DNA from: Synchiropus splendidus
Lineage: Eukaryota > Chordata > Actinopteri > Syngnathiformes > Callionymidae
Length of the DNA stretch: 64,000 nt
Reading direction: 5' to 3'
Assembly (NCBI RefSeq): GCF_027744825.2
Contig: NC_071345.1
Coordinates: 15,377,501 to 15,441,500 of the forward strand
Part shown: one piece after another, positions 48,340-60,965 of the stretch
Layout: each line of letters starts with the position of its first letter
Numbering within the stretch: the stretch's first letter is position 1
Notes under the pieces: generated by a model
Seen by the model: only the letters and a program-made list of their open reading frames with translations
What the model was told of the DNA's origin: nothing
Databases searched by the model: none
Made by a program: the position numbers and the translations under genes

Positions 48340-48885
48340 ATGCCTTAGTTAAACATGGTGATGCTGAGTGCCTCCTGAGTGACTTCACATTTCATCCTGC
48401 CTAATATTTGCAGTCTGGTTTTCCACCTCTGCGACAGTGAGAAGGCTGGCTGGACTTTAACTAAAGCCCGCCGTGCATTAACTCAGCACGCCGTGAAAAG
48501 AAACGTTACTTACACCTTCAGAAAATACCTGGCCTTCCTTTCCTGCGGTTTGCAATAATTGACAAACAGCATGTGCGTACTTAACTAAGCCTCATATTAT
48601 GCGCACAGTTGAACATGTCATCTGTTAATATGAATGCTTTTTACTCCTACATTTCCCTGGTTCTTCCCTCTTTCTCGCGCACGGCTGCGCCACAGTTAAC
48701 ACTTATTAAATTAGCAGTCATCCAGTGATCAAACAACAAACCTTTCCTTCTCTCTGACTGAATGATGGCAGAGGTCCCTGAAGCATCTGCTGAGACGCCG
48801 AGCGCGCACAGAAGCTCAGCTAATGATGATCTTAGAATTGCAGCAAATCATTTGGTGAAATCAGAGGAGTGCTTTTTTTTCTCCC
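48340..48885. promoter_or_regulatory. Candidate conserved non-coding element, long
   Basis: About 550 bp of repeat-free sequence bounded by an A run at 48.30 kb and a T run at 48.87 kb. It holds CCTGCCTAATATTTGCAG, GCATTAACTCAGCACG, GCAATAATTGACAAACAGC, ACTTATTAAATTAGCAGTC, GCTAATGATGATCTTAG and GCAGCAAATCATTTGG. No frame codes for anything recognisable. Length and motif density make it one of the better regulatory candidates here. Confidence 0.4.
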
Positions 48886-49619
48886 CCTCTTTGCTTAGAC
48901 AAAGAAACAATGCTTGAGTCAAGATGCCAGACTTCCTCTGCATCTTCTCAAACTGTCATTTATCCTCTCACCTCTGTGGATTGGGTCTGTAGCAGTGAAG
49001 GAATGGCAGAGATGGAGCGAGCTGAGGGAAAGGGGGGCGAGGGGGGTGTGTGTGTGTCGGCGGGGGGGTGAAGGATTATATAAAAAAGAAGCAGCACTTG
49101 ACGGTAACTGGTTAAGATTAGTGCCTTAGGGGTACAGCAGTGGCTGTGATTTTGATAGTGCGCCCCCAGCTAAACGCTGAAGGCCGCTTTGCCTAGAGGA
49201 GCCTGCCTTCACCCACAGGCAGTCAAAGATTGTTTTCTTGCCATCATCTACTCCTCCTGCTTCTCCTCCTCCTCCACCCACAGACACCTGTCATCTCTGA
49301 TGTCAAAACCCCGCTCTCGAATGAAGAGACAACGCAAAGAATAAACAAAAGAAAACACGCTTTTTTTTTTTTTTTAAGGCTTACTCTGCATACAGATTTG
49401 AGAGGGCGAGACGCAGAAGTTACCTGCACAGATTTACTGTGACTGGGTAACCAACATTCATCTTGGGCTAATGACCACAAAAGATGTATCATTTGTTCGG
49501 GAATAATTGATGTGAATTATGCACAATGTTCACCGTTACATAGAATCAGTATTTGCTTGATCTATTATTAACCGCACTACTTTACAGATGTGGAATAAAT
49601 CAAATTTACTCAAATTTTC

Positions 49620-50077
49620 CCATGTTCATACATGGTAAAGCTTCATTTTATTTGACAACAGCACAATAAATCAGGATGGTGGCTATATTCAAGTTTTTAT
49701 ATCACCTTATTCAAACTGAAGCTCTTTTAATGTCTTGAAAATATTCTTATAAGAATTTCAATGTCATAAGAATTTCAAGTACATTCAGAGTAGTGGAATC
49801 CCTGGCCATTGTGTAGTGAAAAACCTCCCTGAACAAAAGCAAACAGATGCTTTTGTTTGCTTTTGTTCAGGGATTCCTCCATGTTTGTTGTTGTTGTTAT
49901 CATCCTAGCTGCCACACTCTTGTGCATCAGTGTGATCAGTGGACCAGGAGCACTTACGAAGGTTCCCTGTTGTCTGGAGAGCAAACTGTTCAATTAAATT
50001 AAATTAAATTAATTTTTTTAACGTGTTTTTTGTTGGAATTAATTGATCATAATTAACTTGTGAAAGACCCACCACTA
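49620..50077 (-). mobile_element. hAT-like hairpin-bearing repeat, copy B (inverted relative to copy A)
   Basis: The reverse complement of the block at about 23.83-24.21 kb: AAGCTCTTTTAATGTCTTG, TTCTTATAAGAATTTC, ACATTCAGAGTAGTGGAA, the hairpin arms at 49826-49844 and 49855-49873, CATGTTTGTTGTTGTTGTTA and TGTCTGGAGAGCAAACTG are shared. The end at 50077 reads CCCACCACTA, a hAT-like terminus preceded by an AATTAACTTG motif. ATAAGAATTTCAA is locally duplicated in this copy. Minus-strand frames over it are not genes. Confidence 0.65.
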
Positions 50078-50125
50078 ATACACATATATAAAACAAAACA
50101 ATAACAAAAAATATATAACAGACTA

Positions 50126-50147
50126 TAATAATAATAATAATAATAAA
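50126..50147. repeat. (TAA)n microsatellite
   Basis: About seven TAA units in AT-rich DNA just outside the hAT-like repeat. Confidence 0.9.
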
Positions 50148-51973
50148 GATAATAACATTGATTCAGACTACACTATTTATGGACCTCACAGAAACCACTT
50201 TGTTTCACATATATTTTGTCGTCTTTAAATTTTATGTTCTTGAAACATTCAAACATTTTTTCTCACTTCCCGCAATAGCGCTAATAAAATCACATTTGGA
50301 TGTGAAAAGCAAAAGTCCAATTTCGTTCTCAGTCACAGACGGTTTGTATGAAAGGTCAAACTGGTTTAATGTTTGGCTGTCAACTGTTGGAGTCGACAAT
50401 GGGAGACTTTGTCATAGAAGGTTCCGCATCTTGCCTGTTTTAGAGGCTTTTCATCATTCATTCCAGTGATGCTGTATGGTTCATTTATTTTTAAGATTTA
50501 TCATAAATATTTATTTTAGCAGACATTCCGCCTCCTCTGTTAGGATTGGCCATGAGAATCTGAGCGGAGCATTCTGTGAAGAGCAGAATCACAGCACAAC
50601 ACAAACAAAATGGCTAAATAAATCCCTGACCTAAAAGTTACTCAACATATTCTGCATCCTGAAGCATCACATTTTGTCAGTTGTCAAGTGATTGTTTTCC
50701 CCGCAATGTTGACGTGGAAGTTTGCACTCTGCTGCATATTGACACAGCAGGTTTTTCAGTTGAACCAAACCCTTTCAGTCCCGCGGCATTCCTTGACGTT
50801 CTAAAGGGGTGGTTGGGGACAGGTGTAGAAGATCATGTATCTGGTGACTTTTTCTTGAGATATATAGTAAGTCATGTGACCATGAACTTGACTCTTGGCA
50901 CAGAAACTTTACCACCACCATCACATATTCTGGCTTGCGCGGTGAGGCTGGACATGATCTGAAATGGCGCCACCGAAACCTCAGGACAGAACAATATACC
51001 TCGAGAAATCGGCATGGAAGTGAAAAATGTATGGATGGTTTTTATTTTTTTAAAGGGAGTTTTGCATTGTGTCTGACCTTTCATGACATTTTGGGGGTGC
51101 CAAACATAAATGTATTGTAAAGGTGTCATCCACTGGCCTTCAGTTTGTTGACATTTGGTAGCATCAATTGGACAAAAAGATTAAAAATAAATGAGTAAAA
51201 TGAAAGAGATTGATGCCCAAATGCTATGAGCTGCTCTTTTTAATATCATATTTTTAATAGCATTTTTTTTTTCCACTTTTCATTCCACCCGTTGAGCGCC
51301 CTTTAGCGCTGTGCACAAACACACCTGGGGGAGTGGTATGACCAAACTCACAGTGTGGCCTTTTGTCGTGGGTGTAGTTAAGCAGAGAAGTGAGATGACG
51401 CGACACTGGCAGGCCTGCCAGGCGGTGTTGTTCCAGCCGATGGGGGGCAGAGGACACAACACAGAGTAATGGCTGCTACATGCCATCAAAGTCCCTGTGA
51501 TCGGGGAAAAAAAAAACACCACCACGTTTCATCTGCTCTGTTTTTCTCTTTTTTAATTCCTTCTGTTTGTTTGTTTGTCGACCTTGCCTTGTCAACTGAC
51601 CTTCCTCCATCCAGGACCCTGAAGTGAGGAGGGGGGAAGGAACAACAATGGGCCAGACGTTGACATTTCTGTACAGGAGAGAGCGCCCGCACACACCCCG
51701 CCGACAAATTTACTCAAAAAAGAATGCGTGTCTCGAATGTCCGAGGCTGTCCGCGCCTTGGCCGCCATTGCCAAAGAAGTGTCATGGAACCGTGACAACT
51801 TCAGCGACGACGATGGAATGGGTGACCCTCGGCCAGCGGAGGGGGGCGGCTGAATCCACCACCCAGCCAGGATCCTGACAGATGTCAGATACCTCCTCCA
51901 TGGGCACCTTCTGTTTCCTGTTCACCTTTCTCCATCCTGCAGCGTTAGGGCTCCTGTCTCCGGCTCGTCAAAC

Positions 51974-52007
<34 letters not shown>

Positions 52008-52335
52008 AACAAACAACGGCGCAGATGTAAACCTCAACACCATTTTTGATTTGAGCCACGAGCAACTGTGAATTAAGTTAATAAAGTTACAATGATAATA
52101 ACTGAAGATGGATAACAGTTACGCCTGGTTGTTTAATACACATTTGGTGATAAGAAAAATACTGTCGGTAATCTACATGAATATTTTTTTAGGGAAATAA
52201 ATCTTATTATGAGTGAAATGTGAATTAGTATGGAAGTGTTTAAAATCAATTTCTATTAATTATTATGTATTAATGAAGTACTAAATACTACATGCAAACC
52301 ATTATATATATGTAGTTATATATGTAGTTCTGAAT
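50148..52335. other. Intergenic, no gene seen
   Basis: No exon recognised. The 103-codon plus-strand frame at 50158-50469 is AT-rich and has no domain I recognise. 51.60-51.90 kb is GC-richer. A CA/CG microsatellite occupies about 51974-52007. Confidence 0.55.
51974..52007. repeat. Compound CA/CG microsatellite
   Basis: CACACACACG then CGCGCA then a CA run, followed by two CAAA units. Confidence 0.9.
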
Positions 52336-52406
52336 ACTACTATTACTATTACAACTGCTGCTGCTACTGTGACTACTGTTACTACTACTACTACTACTAC
52401 CCCAAC

Positions 52407-52438
<32 letters not shown>

Positions 52439-52557
52439 GAAAAACAGTGATACATTTTTTGTCCTGTTGTTATTTTCTGTATTGTTAGATTTTTTTTTAG
52501 CTTTTGAACTATTACTATTACTAGTACTACCACTACCACTACTACCCCAACTAACAA

Positions 52558-52598
<41 letters not shown>

Positions 52599-52761
52599 TA
52601 CTACTACTACTACCAATAATAATAAAAAAAATAATAATAATTATGGAGAAACAATTATAAATTTTTTGTCCTGTTGTTTTTTTCTGTATTATTAGATTTT
52701 GAAAACTTTTGAAAACTATTACTCTTACTACTACTACTACCACTACAACTCCAACTAAGAA

Positions 52762-52793
<32 letters not shown>

Positions 52794-52915
52794 TACTACT
52801 ACTACCAATAATAATAAAAAATATAATCATATTAATAATAGAGAAGAGATTATGCATTTTTTTTGTCCAGTTGTTTTTTTATGTATGATTAGATTTTTTT
52901 TTTTTTTGCTTTTGA
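52336..52915. repeat. Compound trinucleotide and ~200-bp minisatellite array
   Basis: Three successive units each carry a CTA/ACT triplet tract, CCCCAACTAA or CTCCAACTAA, a TAA triplet run, a GGA(A/G)AAACA(G/A)T-type junction, and then TTTTTTGTCC(T/A)GTTGTT with TGTATTGTTAGATTTT. The TGTCCTGTTG word recurs at 52461, 52667 and 52864, so the period is about 200 bp. The 189-codon minus-strand frame across it (52288-52857) consists of tyrosine, valine, isoleucine and serine runs dictated by the triplets and is not a gene. Confidence 0.9.
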
Positions 52916-54419
52916 AAACTATAGCGAGAGATAGTAGCCACAAGCAGCGATCCAACTCACACAATAAGATGTGAAGAGTCCTTCAAAAGATGTATCGAAC
53001 CTGATGCTAAGCAGTAGAATCACCACATTTTCATAAACTCCTCCTTGTCCAGCAAATATAACTGAATACGGCTCATCGGTTTCTTAAGGTGTTTTGACGA
53101 CAGCCAGACAGATCGACCCAAAGTTACTCTAGTCAAGTGGCGTTTCGCTTTCAGTGATGCTGCAGAAGTTTGACCTCCATGTTACATGTTGATGCATGAG
53201 TTGTTTCAACACTGAGGGAACATAATGCAATAACAACAGTCAATATGTGAGGAGTGAGAATGTGTTGGACGGACAGGATGTACCTTATAAAGTGTAGCAC
53301 CGACGCACATCTTTACACCCCTGCAAAAAACTCCGTGTAACAAGAGGACAAAGTCAGAAAATTCAAGACATTTCTCAGTCAAAAAAAAAAAGTTTATCAT
53401 GGCGCAAGCTCCCTGAAAACATGTTCACCAGACCCAAAATCAGAGCATTTTTAATTCCTCAAAAGAAGCGCCATACTGGCTTGATGCAGTCCAATTCGTC
53501 TGTTTAGTGTGATCGTCCAAGTCTATTTCTGCTGTGTGTTTAAACACTGTCTACTTAACTGAAAAGACCATCTTGCTACCACACACTCTGGCATGTGTCG
53601 ACTTCTCAGAGGTCGCTTACCGTTATTTACCAAAGGATTTTCTCTGAGAACAGTCGGTATTTTAGTCTTAGCACACCCCACTCAAAACCTGTTTGCACAG
53701 ATTTTCCCGTCATCCTTCAGACCAGTTTGACAGAGACACTTCAACAAAATGAGATTCTGCCTTGTTACATTGTCTTATACTGTTACATCAAACGTGTCAC
53801 CAGCCCACTCGACATAACAAGTCTAACAAAGCAAGAAGCTTGGTGATATTAGATTCCCATAAACCTTCTGCTGGCTGCCTCCTCCTTGGATTGTGTATCA
53901 TCCACTCCGAATGCTCTCCAAGATGGAAATGTGCCGGCCAAATCTGATCACAGCGCTAGATAATGTACACTTCTCACTGCTGAAACATCGACTTGGGGAG
54001 GAAACGCAGGGGATCCAGCGAATGACCCATCAATCACGCTGACGTTGTGCTCGAGTGATGGATATTCTAATTCCGCTTTTATATACAGGTGCACGGGACG
54101 GATAGATGACGATTAATGGATGGCTGCTCCCTCAAAACAAAGGAAGACACGATGTGGCCCGCGGCCTTGGTCTTCCGAGCAGGGAACTGTCTTCCCGTGC
54201 TCTTGGATGATTCCTCACATTTGGGACTTGATATCCCCGCAAACATGCAGAGACAGAGACGGCGTGCGGAGATGACAGAGGTGTTGCTAACACGACGATT
54301 GTCTCTCCTCTTCAGGGACCTACACCGGGTTCACGACTCACATTCATGACAGCACTTGACACCCTCACCTAGTTCGTTTTCACACAACCTGTTTCTCGCT
54401 TTCTGCCGTCGCCATCGCC

Positions 54420-54640
54420 TCCGTAATTGTGGCTTAACTTTCACCCCTCTCCCAGCTGCATGGCCCGCAAATTAGTCAACGCATCAATTATTCCAACACA
54501 AGTGGCTGTCACACTTGGAAGTTGGATTTGTGAACGTCGCCGTTTCTTTTTGATGAAATCTTCTAAGAAGCAGCAGGTGTGCCTCTCTGAACATCTCCAG
54601 TCGGTAATTTTTTTCAGCTTTTCTTAAGACTTTTGCTCTT
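54420..54640. promoter_or_regulatory. Candidate conserved non-coding element
   Basis: Contains CCGTAATTGTGGC, GCAAATTAGTCAACGCATCA, ATTATTCCAACACAAGTGGC and TTTTGATGAAATCTTC in repeat-free sequence. Non-coding by inspection; conservation untested. Confidence 0.3.
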
Positions 54641-54984
54641 TGAACGCACCAGCTTTTACTGCAAACCTCTTTCATGTACTCACTTCCTGCTAGCCATGAG
54701 CTCCCACCACTTGTTGGAAGGTGTTTGAGAACATTTTTATAGACTGTCAAACAATAAAAAGGATGTCATTCATTTGGTGCTCACCATGTAATAAACTCTT
54801 CTGTCTCAGCGTGGTCTAAAGGGTGGCAAAGGAGCAGAATCTTTCAATTCTTTTACTGTTTTTTTCCAAATCATCCATTGTGATTTCCAGGGTCATCTGA
54901 GTAAACTTATTTGTAGAAGATCATTAAACTAAATATCTCCATCTTCAGAAGGTTTCCGATTGTGTTCTCTCAGTCGTGACTCCT

Positions 54985-55620
54985 CACTCTGTCATGATCC
55001 GCTTTTATTTTGGTTTTATTTTGCCTGGAGTCTTCCTGTGCTCTCCTCTCTGTGTCTCCTTGAGCTTGATCAGGTAATGGCACACACCTGGAGCCTACCA
55101 GCGATCAAGCCTCCCACCTGCTGCTGAAGAGCCTCCTGGTTCCACTGCTGTGTTCCAGGTGATCTTCACTCCTCTCACGCTCTGTTTTCTGCTGCTTGAG
55201 CTTTTTGTAGCTGTTATCCGTGAGCTAGCTCCGTGCTCCTTGTTTCCTCTGCTCAGTGCTCTATGTCTTTTATTGTGCGGGTGCTCTGACCTCTGTATTA
55301 TCTTCTGTTCTGCTGTACTGTGCCGTGTATTTTGTACTTTCCATTTGACTACACTGACATCTCTGTGTGTTGCTGCAAATATTCTGATTCTCGTTTTCTT
55401 TCTGTTTTCAGATTCATTCCTTGGCTCTGTCCGTGTTTCCCTCCGGGTCCAGTGGCGGCCTCGGTTCTCCCTTCTGTCTGTCTTTGTTCATATACTGTGT
55501 TGTCTGGATAAATGGTTAAATTGTAATCTCCAGTTTGAGTCTCCATAAATGACAAGCATGCGGGTTCAACTCCACTTGGTTCCTCACACATTCTTGCTCA
55601 GCTTCCTCTGGTAATGTGCC
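54985..55620. repeat. Probable dispersed repeat, class unknown
   Basis: A T/C-rich block starting near TGTCATGATCCGC and ending near GCGGGTTCAACTCCACTTGG. Its phrasing (CCTGGAGTCTTCCTGTGCTC, CACACACCTGGAGCC, then GGTTAAATTGTAATCTCCAG) resembles a family common in fish intergenic DNA, and 34.58-34.80 kb has a similar flavour. GGGTTCAACTCC matches a tRNA-type B box, but no A box at the right spacing was found. Only one clear copy is in the window. Confidence 0.35.
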
Positions 55621-58600
55621 AGTGGGCCTGGTTGGCAACCTGGAGCTCAGCTCAGCAGGGAAGAGAATTTGTGCCTCTGCTTTCACTTCCAGGAACTTCC
55701 AACTTTCCTGGTCTTGTCTTTATAGACCTGTTGTGTGTCGAGAGCAATCCTGGTCTGATCTCTGGTGGTGATGTTCCTAGCCTGCCCTGAGAACCTAAAC
55801 CTTCCTTACATCCTGCTGGAGATTCACCAAGATGGTGTGCTGCCTGGCACCCACGGCTGGTCAGTTCACAGTGCAGAGTCAGTCAGAAAATCCTCTGTTT
55901 CCATCAGTTAGGTTCTCTGTGTAGAGCCTGACATCCATGTCTTCCGGCACTGAATATATCACATTTCTTCCAAGCAGACAATTCTTTCCAAGGTCTCTTT
56001 TTTTCGTTACATTCTCGTAACACATTGGATTCAACCGGTCTTTGTTTTGTTATCCAGCTCTTTGAGTCGATCTTTCAGTGTGTCTCACACCAATGAGTCT
56101 GCTGTATAAATAAAAATACTTCTTCGTCTGTATGGTCGACGTGGCCACAACTCTAGTATAATGATAATAGAAGGGCAGAGCAACTTTTATAGCTGAGATT
56201 ACTAAATCTCATTTTTCAAAAGTGCTATGTATGGTCCTACACTAAACTTGTGGTGCAGGTTGTGTTAAAGTTTTTCTGACTAGTTCAATTTTATTTTGCC
56301 TTTTCCATTGTCCATTGTGCTATGGAAATGTGTCCTGTTTAACTGCGCAGTCTGACCACCAATCCAGAAGTGTTCAACACCAGCAAATGATTATCTGGAC
56401 TGTCGCATGCTTGCTCTTTATTTGATCACTTGTCTGTCTCATTAAACCCATGGTCACATAGTATCGCATGGAGGTATCTCGCATGAATATCAAGACATGA
56501 ATGTAATTCAAAGTCTTCATTTAGTGTTTGACATTGACACTTGACTGGAACCACTTTGCTTTCCATCTGCTGACTTACTGTCCTCTCTATTCAAAATACA
56601 CGGCCAGGTGGAAGTGCTGCAAATCTTCAGCAACGTGGGTGCGAAGCAGCAGTGCTGATACAAAATTCTCAATGACCCTTTCTAAAAGTACAGACAGACT
56701 GAGGACTTGGTAAACTGGCCCCGACGACTCGACCAATGGCAAGACACTGTTCTATGATATGCTCCAACGGTTGATGAAGTTCAGTAAGAAAAATATTGCC
56801 AAGTGATTCTTGGCAAATGACCAAATCTAAGAGCAACAGTGTGCTACCGTAGACGGTGGCCTGGAATCTCCTCGAGGGGATCAGAGCTTCTGAGAGTCTT
56901 GGGAGCACTTACACAAAGCATCGCAGTGCCCAAGTGCTTCTGAGCCCCAAGTCAATTACACTTGACCAGCGTAAGCACTTTGTTCTCTGCTTGAGCACCG
57001 CACACTTCTTGACTCGTCGTCTCCACGCAGCTCTAAAATATATCAACGGCATTGCTGATTCAGTCTCACATCCTGCACTGGCTGCGTTTGAACTGCGCAC
57101 AGATTGTTGATATCATCGAGGATATAATGTGACGACGTAATCGCACGACTGCGAGCACAAACTCTTCAAAGTTTGTTTCCGGAGATGACAGCGGCAAACT
57201 ATTATTTCTCCCTTTTGTTTCACTAGATTTTCCCTTCAGGGCTGACATTGAACACGAACACTCATAAACCATCCGGCACTTTTTGTAAGACTTAACAATC
57301 CTGGCTGAGATCTCACTTGCGCCTCCGTCCTTCTCCCTCTCTCTATCTCACTTTATCTCTCGCTCTCCATCCCTCCCTCCCTGTCCGAAGCTGTCCTCCC
57401 AGCCATCTGTCATGTGATGTTTATGGGCCCTTTTGCTTTTGTGTCCTGATGACCACTGTCACAGAAAGCTACCCATTACCGATGCGGCCTGATGAACGAT
57501 GTTGCCCAGACGCTTCGCTGACACCTCTGTGTCCTTGGCCGCAGAGACGCTGTCCTGCCAGCCAGCTTGGCCAGTAAAGAATGAGGACAGAGGGGACCTG
57601 GGGGAACTGGACCGAGGACCTGTCCGTCATTCCACCAACAAGGTGCTCATATCTCTCCCCCCTCCTTCTAATGCTGACTCTTTTTATCCTGCCAATGGAA
57701 ATATAGGGCTGGTCAGCGCGGCGACGGCTATGATGCTGTCATTAATCGTGAGGTGGTGAAGTGTCCTTACCGCTCACCTGCGTGTATATCTGCATCTCCA
57801 CAGACGCAGCAAGGGACCCCGCTAACCTCCTGAGGCCAGAGACGGCGCCCCCAGGGGTTAATGTAGTTAGAGAAGTGATGAATGTTGCGGAGTTTGATTT
57901 TATCACTCAAATGGGAATGTTGATGTAGCAACCTAGTGTAAACAGTTTTATTCTGTGGGTGAGGTGTAACCATACTAGGGACATTTCTCAATATTTAAAG
58001 ATATATTGCAAAAGTAGTTTCCCACTCTATTTTTTTTTCTCCAACCCAGCTCAGGGAAAACACACCAAGTTTACACAAGAAAGGATTAGGAGGAGACAGG
58101 GTAGGATTTAACACTTCATACTTGGAACCTTAACATCCTGGACGTTCCTCCTCTGTGCTCATTTGTATTCTGATATTCTCCTGTACTTTTCCTCTCAAAC
58201 CTGATGTAAGTTTTTTTTAATAATAGTCAAAACAATTTTAGGAATTATCAGAAAATCTGACAGATTTATTGCCAATGTCAGTGAGGATCCCAGCAACTAG
58301 GAAAGTGTTTGGTACGTTGTGCATAATGAACAAAATAAATAACGGTAAGAATAAAAAATAAAATTAAAAATCAACAATAATATTTTTAAAGTAAAGTTAA
58401 GTAAAAAACAACAAGAGCTGTTCACTAATCACTATTAAGCTACAGATGAAAATGAAATTAAAAACTAGTTTCATTGTCAATCTAACAGGTACCCAGCGAA
58501 AGGTACCAGAGGAAATGATGGTCTAAAGAGAAAAAAAGAGGATCAGGATTTGGAAAAGCCAAAAAAAAGGAAACAAATTCACAACAATTTGATTTCAAAT

Positions 58601-60902
58601 AGTAACCACAATGCTATAAGATGGGCAGCACGGGGTTGTTTACACAACAATATTTAAGTTGGCATAACAGAATCGGAGAAGGGGAGACTTGAATGTGGAG
58701 TGTAACAAGGTTTTGATCTGAGTTCATCTTTATCAATGGTATTTGTGTGAAATTGAAATGAATGAGCTGCTGAATTCACAGACGACACCGGCTTATTTAA
58801 TAACCAAGTATTGAAAGTGAAAACTTCTTTGCCAGAACCAATTATTTACAATAAGCATGAAATAACACGCTTTATTTTTATTAACAGGAATTAAGCCATT
58901 TCATTTTGCTCAAACAGTCGATTTTCTCTCATGAATATTTCGTTCCAAAAAGCTCTATTTCTTGATTTGGGTCACAGCTTGTGGTCTCGGGGGGGGCCTA
59001 AGCCTTGAATACTTTATCTACTGAGTTGAAGTCTGGGGTGAAGTATGGGCTGCGGGTGAAGCGCCAGGCCTCTGTTCTCTCACCAGAAACTAGTTCTGAG
59101 ACTAGTAGACAACAAAGATTATTGGAGATCTCAGGTATAGAACACTATCAGAAGAACGCTTTTGATCACCGTCTGTCCGCTGATTCAACTTTCTGTTTCT
59201 GAAAATAAGTCGTGAATATGTGGCAACGACTGCTACGAGGCAGTAACCGAAGAAGTCTAGCCAAACAGCATCTGTACGAGTAAGTTCAATAACAATTTAG
59301 TTAAACTATTTATGTTCTTAAGGCTGAAAACATGCAGTAATACGTGGTGCTTTCAAATAGAGAGTAGTGATCACACTCACAGATTTAAAGCAAAAATCTC
59401 TGGACTCAACAAACCAAAGTACCAAACCCATTTATGAACTTTGGAGGAAAATTCACCCCAAATGGAATGTTTTACTTTGACCAGAGTGAAACCTACTTCA
59501 CAGCAGTGTCCTGTGAAGTCAACAGTTTGCTGGAACAAACAAAGGACAACAAAAAACAAATTCTATCACTCAGTCTCAGTCTCAGACTGGGCCCCTCCTC
59601 CGCCTCTCCCTGAACGTCTTCAGTGGCCGGCGAGGCCGTTGATGAATTCTTAAGCAGATCACACTGATAATTGTGTTTCATAACTGTCAGTTGTGTGAAG
59701 GCTGCCACGGTGCCCAGGAGCTATTTGTGTCTTTGTCGTTTCTCCTCACCAGTTCGTCCTGCTCCCCCCCAATCATGGGGGATGTGCGGACCGTCTCCGG
59801 TCCTATGAAATCCTCAATCAGGGGAAGGCACGTTCGCGGATGACACCTTTATTACAATTAATCACGGGAACCTGATGAAGAAAGTTATTCCTCCCCTTCA
59901 GTTGAGACTCGCACAAGTGGCGCTGCTGCTGCATATTGTAATTTATGTCCCACTGAGCTCCCGCGCCGCTGATCGACAGAGCAGCCGACAGATTGCCAGC
60001 CATACTGAGACACGTCGCCAGCGTGTGTGTGCGCGAGAAGGCCTCGTGCACACACCCAGAAACACGTGCATGGCCGCAGACAGTCGCCATCATTCTGTCA
60101 TGGACCACTCAGGTTTCACAAAGAGTTTGGTAAATGACTTTAATTGGCTGTAGAGATGTGCTCAGAACGGAGGTTTGAATATTCCATTTCCCTTCCTTCT
60201 CCTCTCTTTCTTTCACTCTGTCGTACACACACACACGCACTCCCGAATGAAGCCATCTCTTTACCTTACTCACAGTTCTTGGGTCTGCAGTGGCTAATTA
60301 GTTGAGTGGGGTTTTAGGTTTGGTAATTAGACTGAGGTAGGAGTGACGGGGGCTTGGGGATTTGGGGAGTTGAGGGGGTCTGACTGACTTGCACGGAGAG
60401 AAACTGGACTGTCTGGATCCTGGCAGCGCCAAGCAGCCAGCCAATGTCCCCTAGGCGCCTGGTGGTAGACTACCATCCCACAATACAAGTGTGATGTCTT
60501 TGTTATGTGCCACATGTTTCAGCAGGCGGAAACTGTGGGGGGAAAAAAAGACCCCTGAAAACTTCCCCACCCGGAATGTCACAAGCACAATAAGAACTCC
60601 TGAGAGTGGAAGAGGTTTTCAGGAAAAGTTTTTAGGAAAATGGGACACTGGAAGTGTTATTGCTTATCAAAAGTTATCGAGTTGCGTTCGTCATCATTCC
60701 AGTGTTTTGCAGTCTCAGTACTGATGGATGGTCTCACCTCTCACTCTGAATTTTTTTTATGCAGCTAAAATACAGGTAGATACGAATAAAAGTCTGAATC
60801 CAGCTTGAGGGAACTCTGGATGTTCTGAAGAGTTTCTATGTTACGGTGCTCGGCTGAGTTTCGTGTGGACACCATCGATGCCATTGTTTATGTGATGTTC
60901 CT

Positions 60903-60965
60903 GCGATGGACTGGCAGCCTGTCCAGGGTGTCCCTAACCTTTCACCTGAAGAGGGAACCAGCATC
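60903..60965 (+). mobile_element. L2-type LINE or SINE tail fragment
   Basis: CTGCGATGGACTGGCAGCCT followed by GTCCAGGGTGTCCCTAACCT and TTCACCTGA matches the conserved 3' tail shared by fish L2-clade LINEs and the V-SINEs that use them, which typically reads GACTGGCGACCTGTCCAGGG. Only the tail remains. Confidence 0.6.

Larger units (their letters stand above)
45904..49619. other. Intergenic with candidate regulatory stretches
   Basis: No exon recognised. TG repeats occur near 46.35-46.37 kb. 47.5-48.3 kb is very AT-rich with long A runs (47.82-47.84, 47.93-48.01 and 48.30 kb). The two complex stretches at 46.64-46.97 and 48.34-48.88 kb are listed separately. The 145-codon plus-strand frame at 46352-46789 begins in the TG repeat and shows no domain. 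Confidence 0.55.
52916..60899. other. Intergenic with candidate regulatory stretches and one possible dispersed repeat
   Basis: No exon recognised on either strand. 53.86-54.64 and 57.09-57.85 kb are complex and repeat-free. 54.97-55.62 kb is T/C-rich and resembles a dispersed retroelement-type repeat (listed separately). 57.97-58.95 kb is AT-rich. 59.57-60.15 kb is complex again. The 132-codon plus-strand frame at 55150-55548 is within the repeat-like stretch. Confidence 0.5.

Noticed and set aside
52288..52857. 189-codon minus-strand open frame
   Set aside because: It is a translation of triplet microsatellites (runs of Tyr, Val, Ile and Ser) with no complex sequence.
55150..55548. 132-codon hydrophobic, Cys- and Leu-rich plus-strand frame
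   Set aside because: Hydrophobicity follows from T/C-rich repeat-like DNA; no transmembrane family is recognised.
55556..55572. tRNA or tRNA-SINE B box (GGGTTCAACTCC)
   Set aside because: No A box or cloverleaf at the required spacing.
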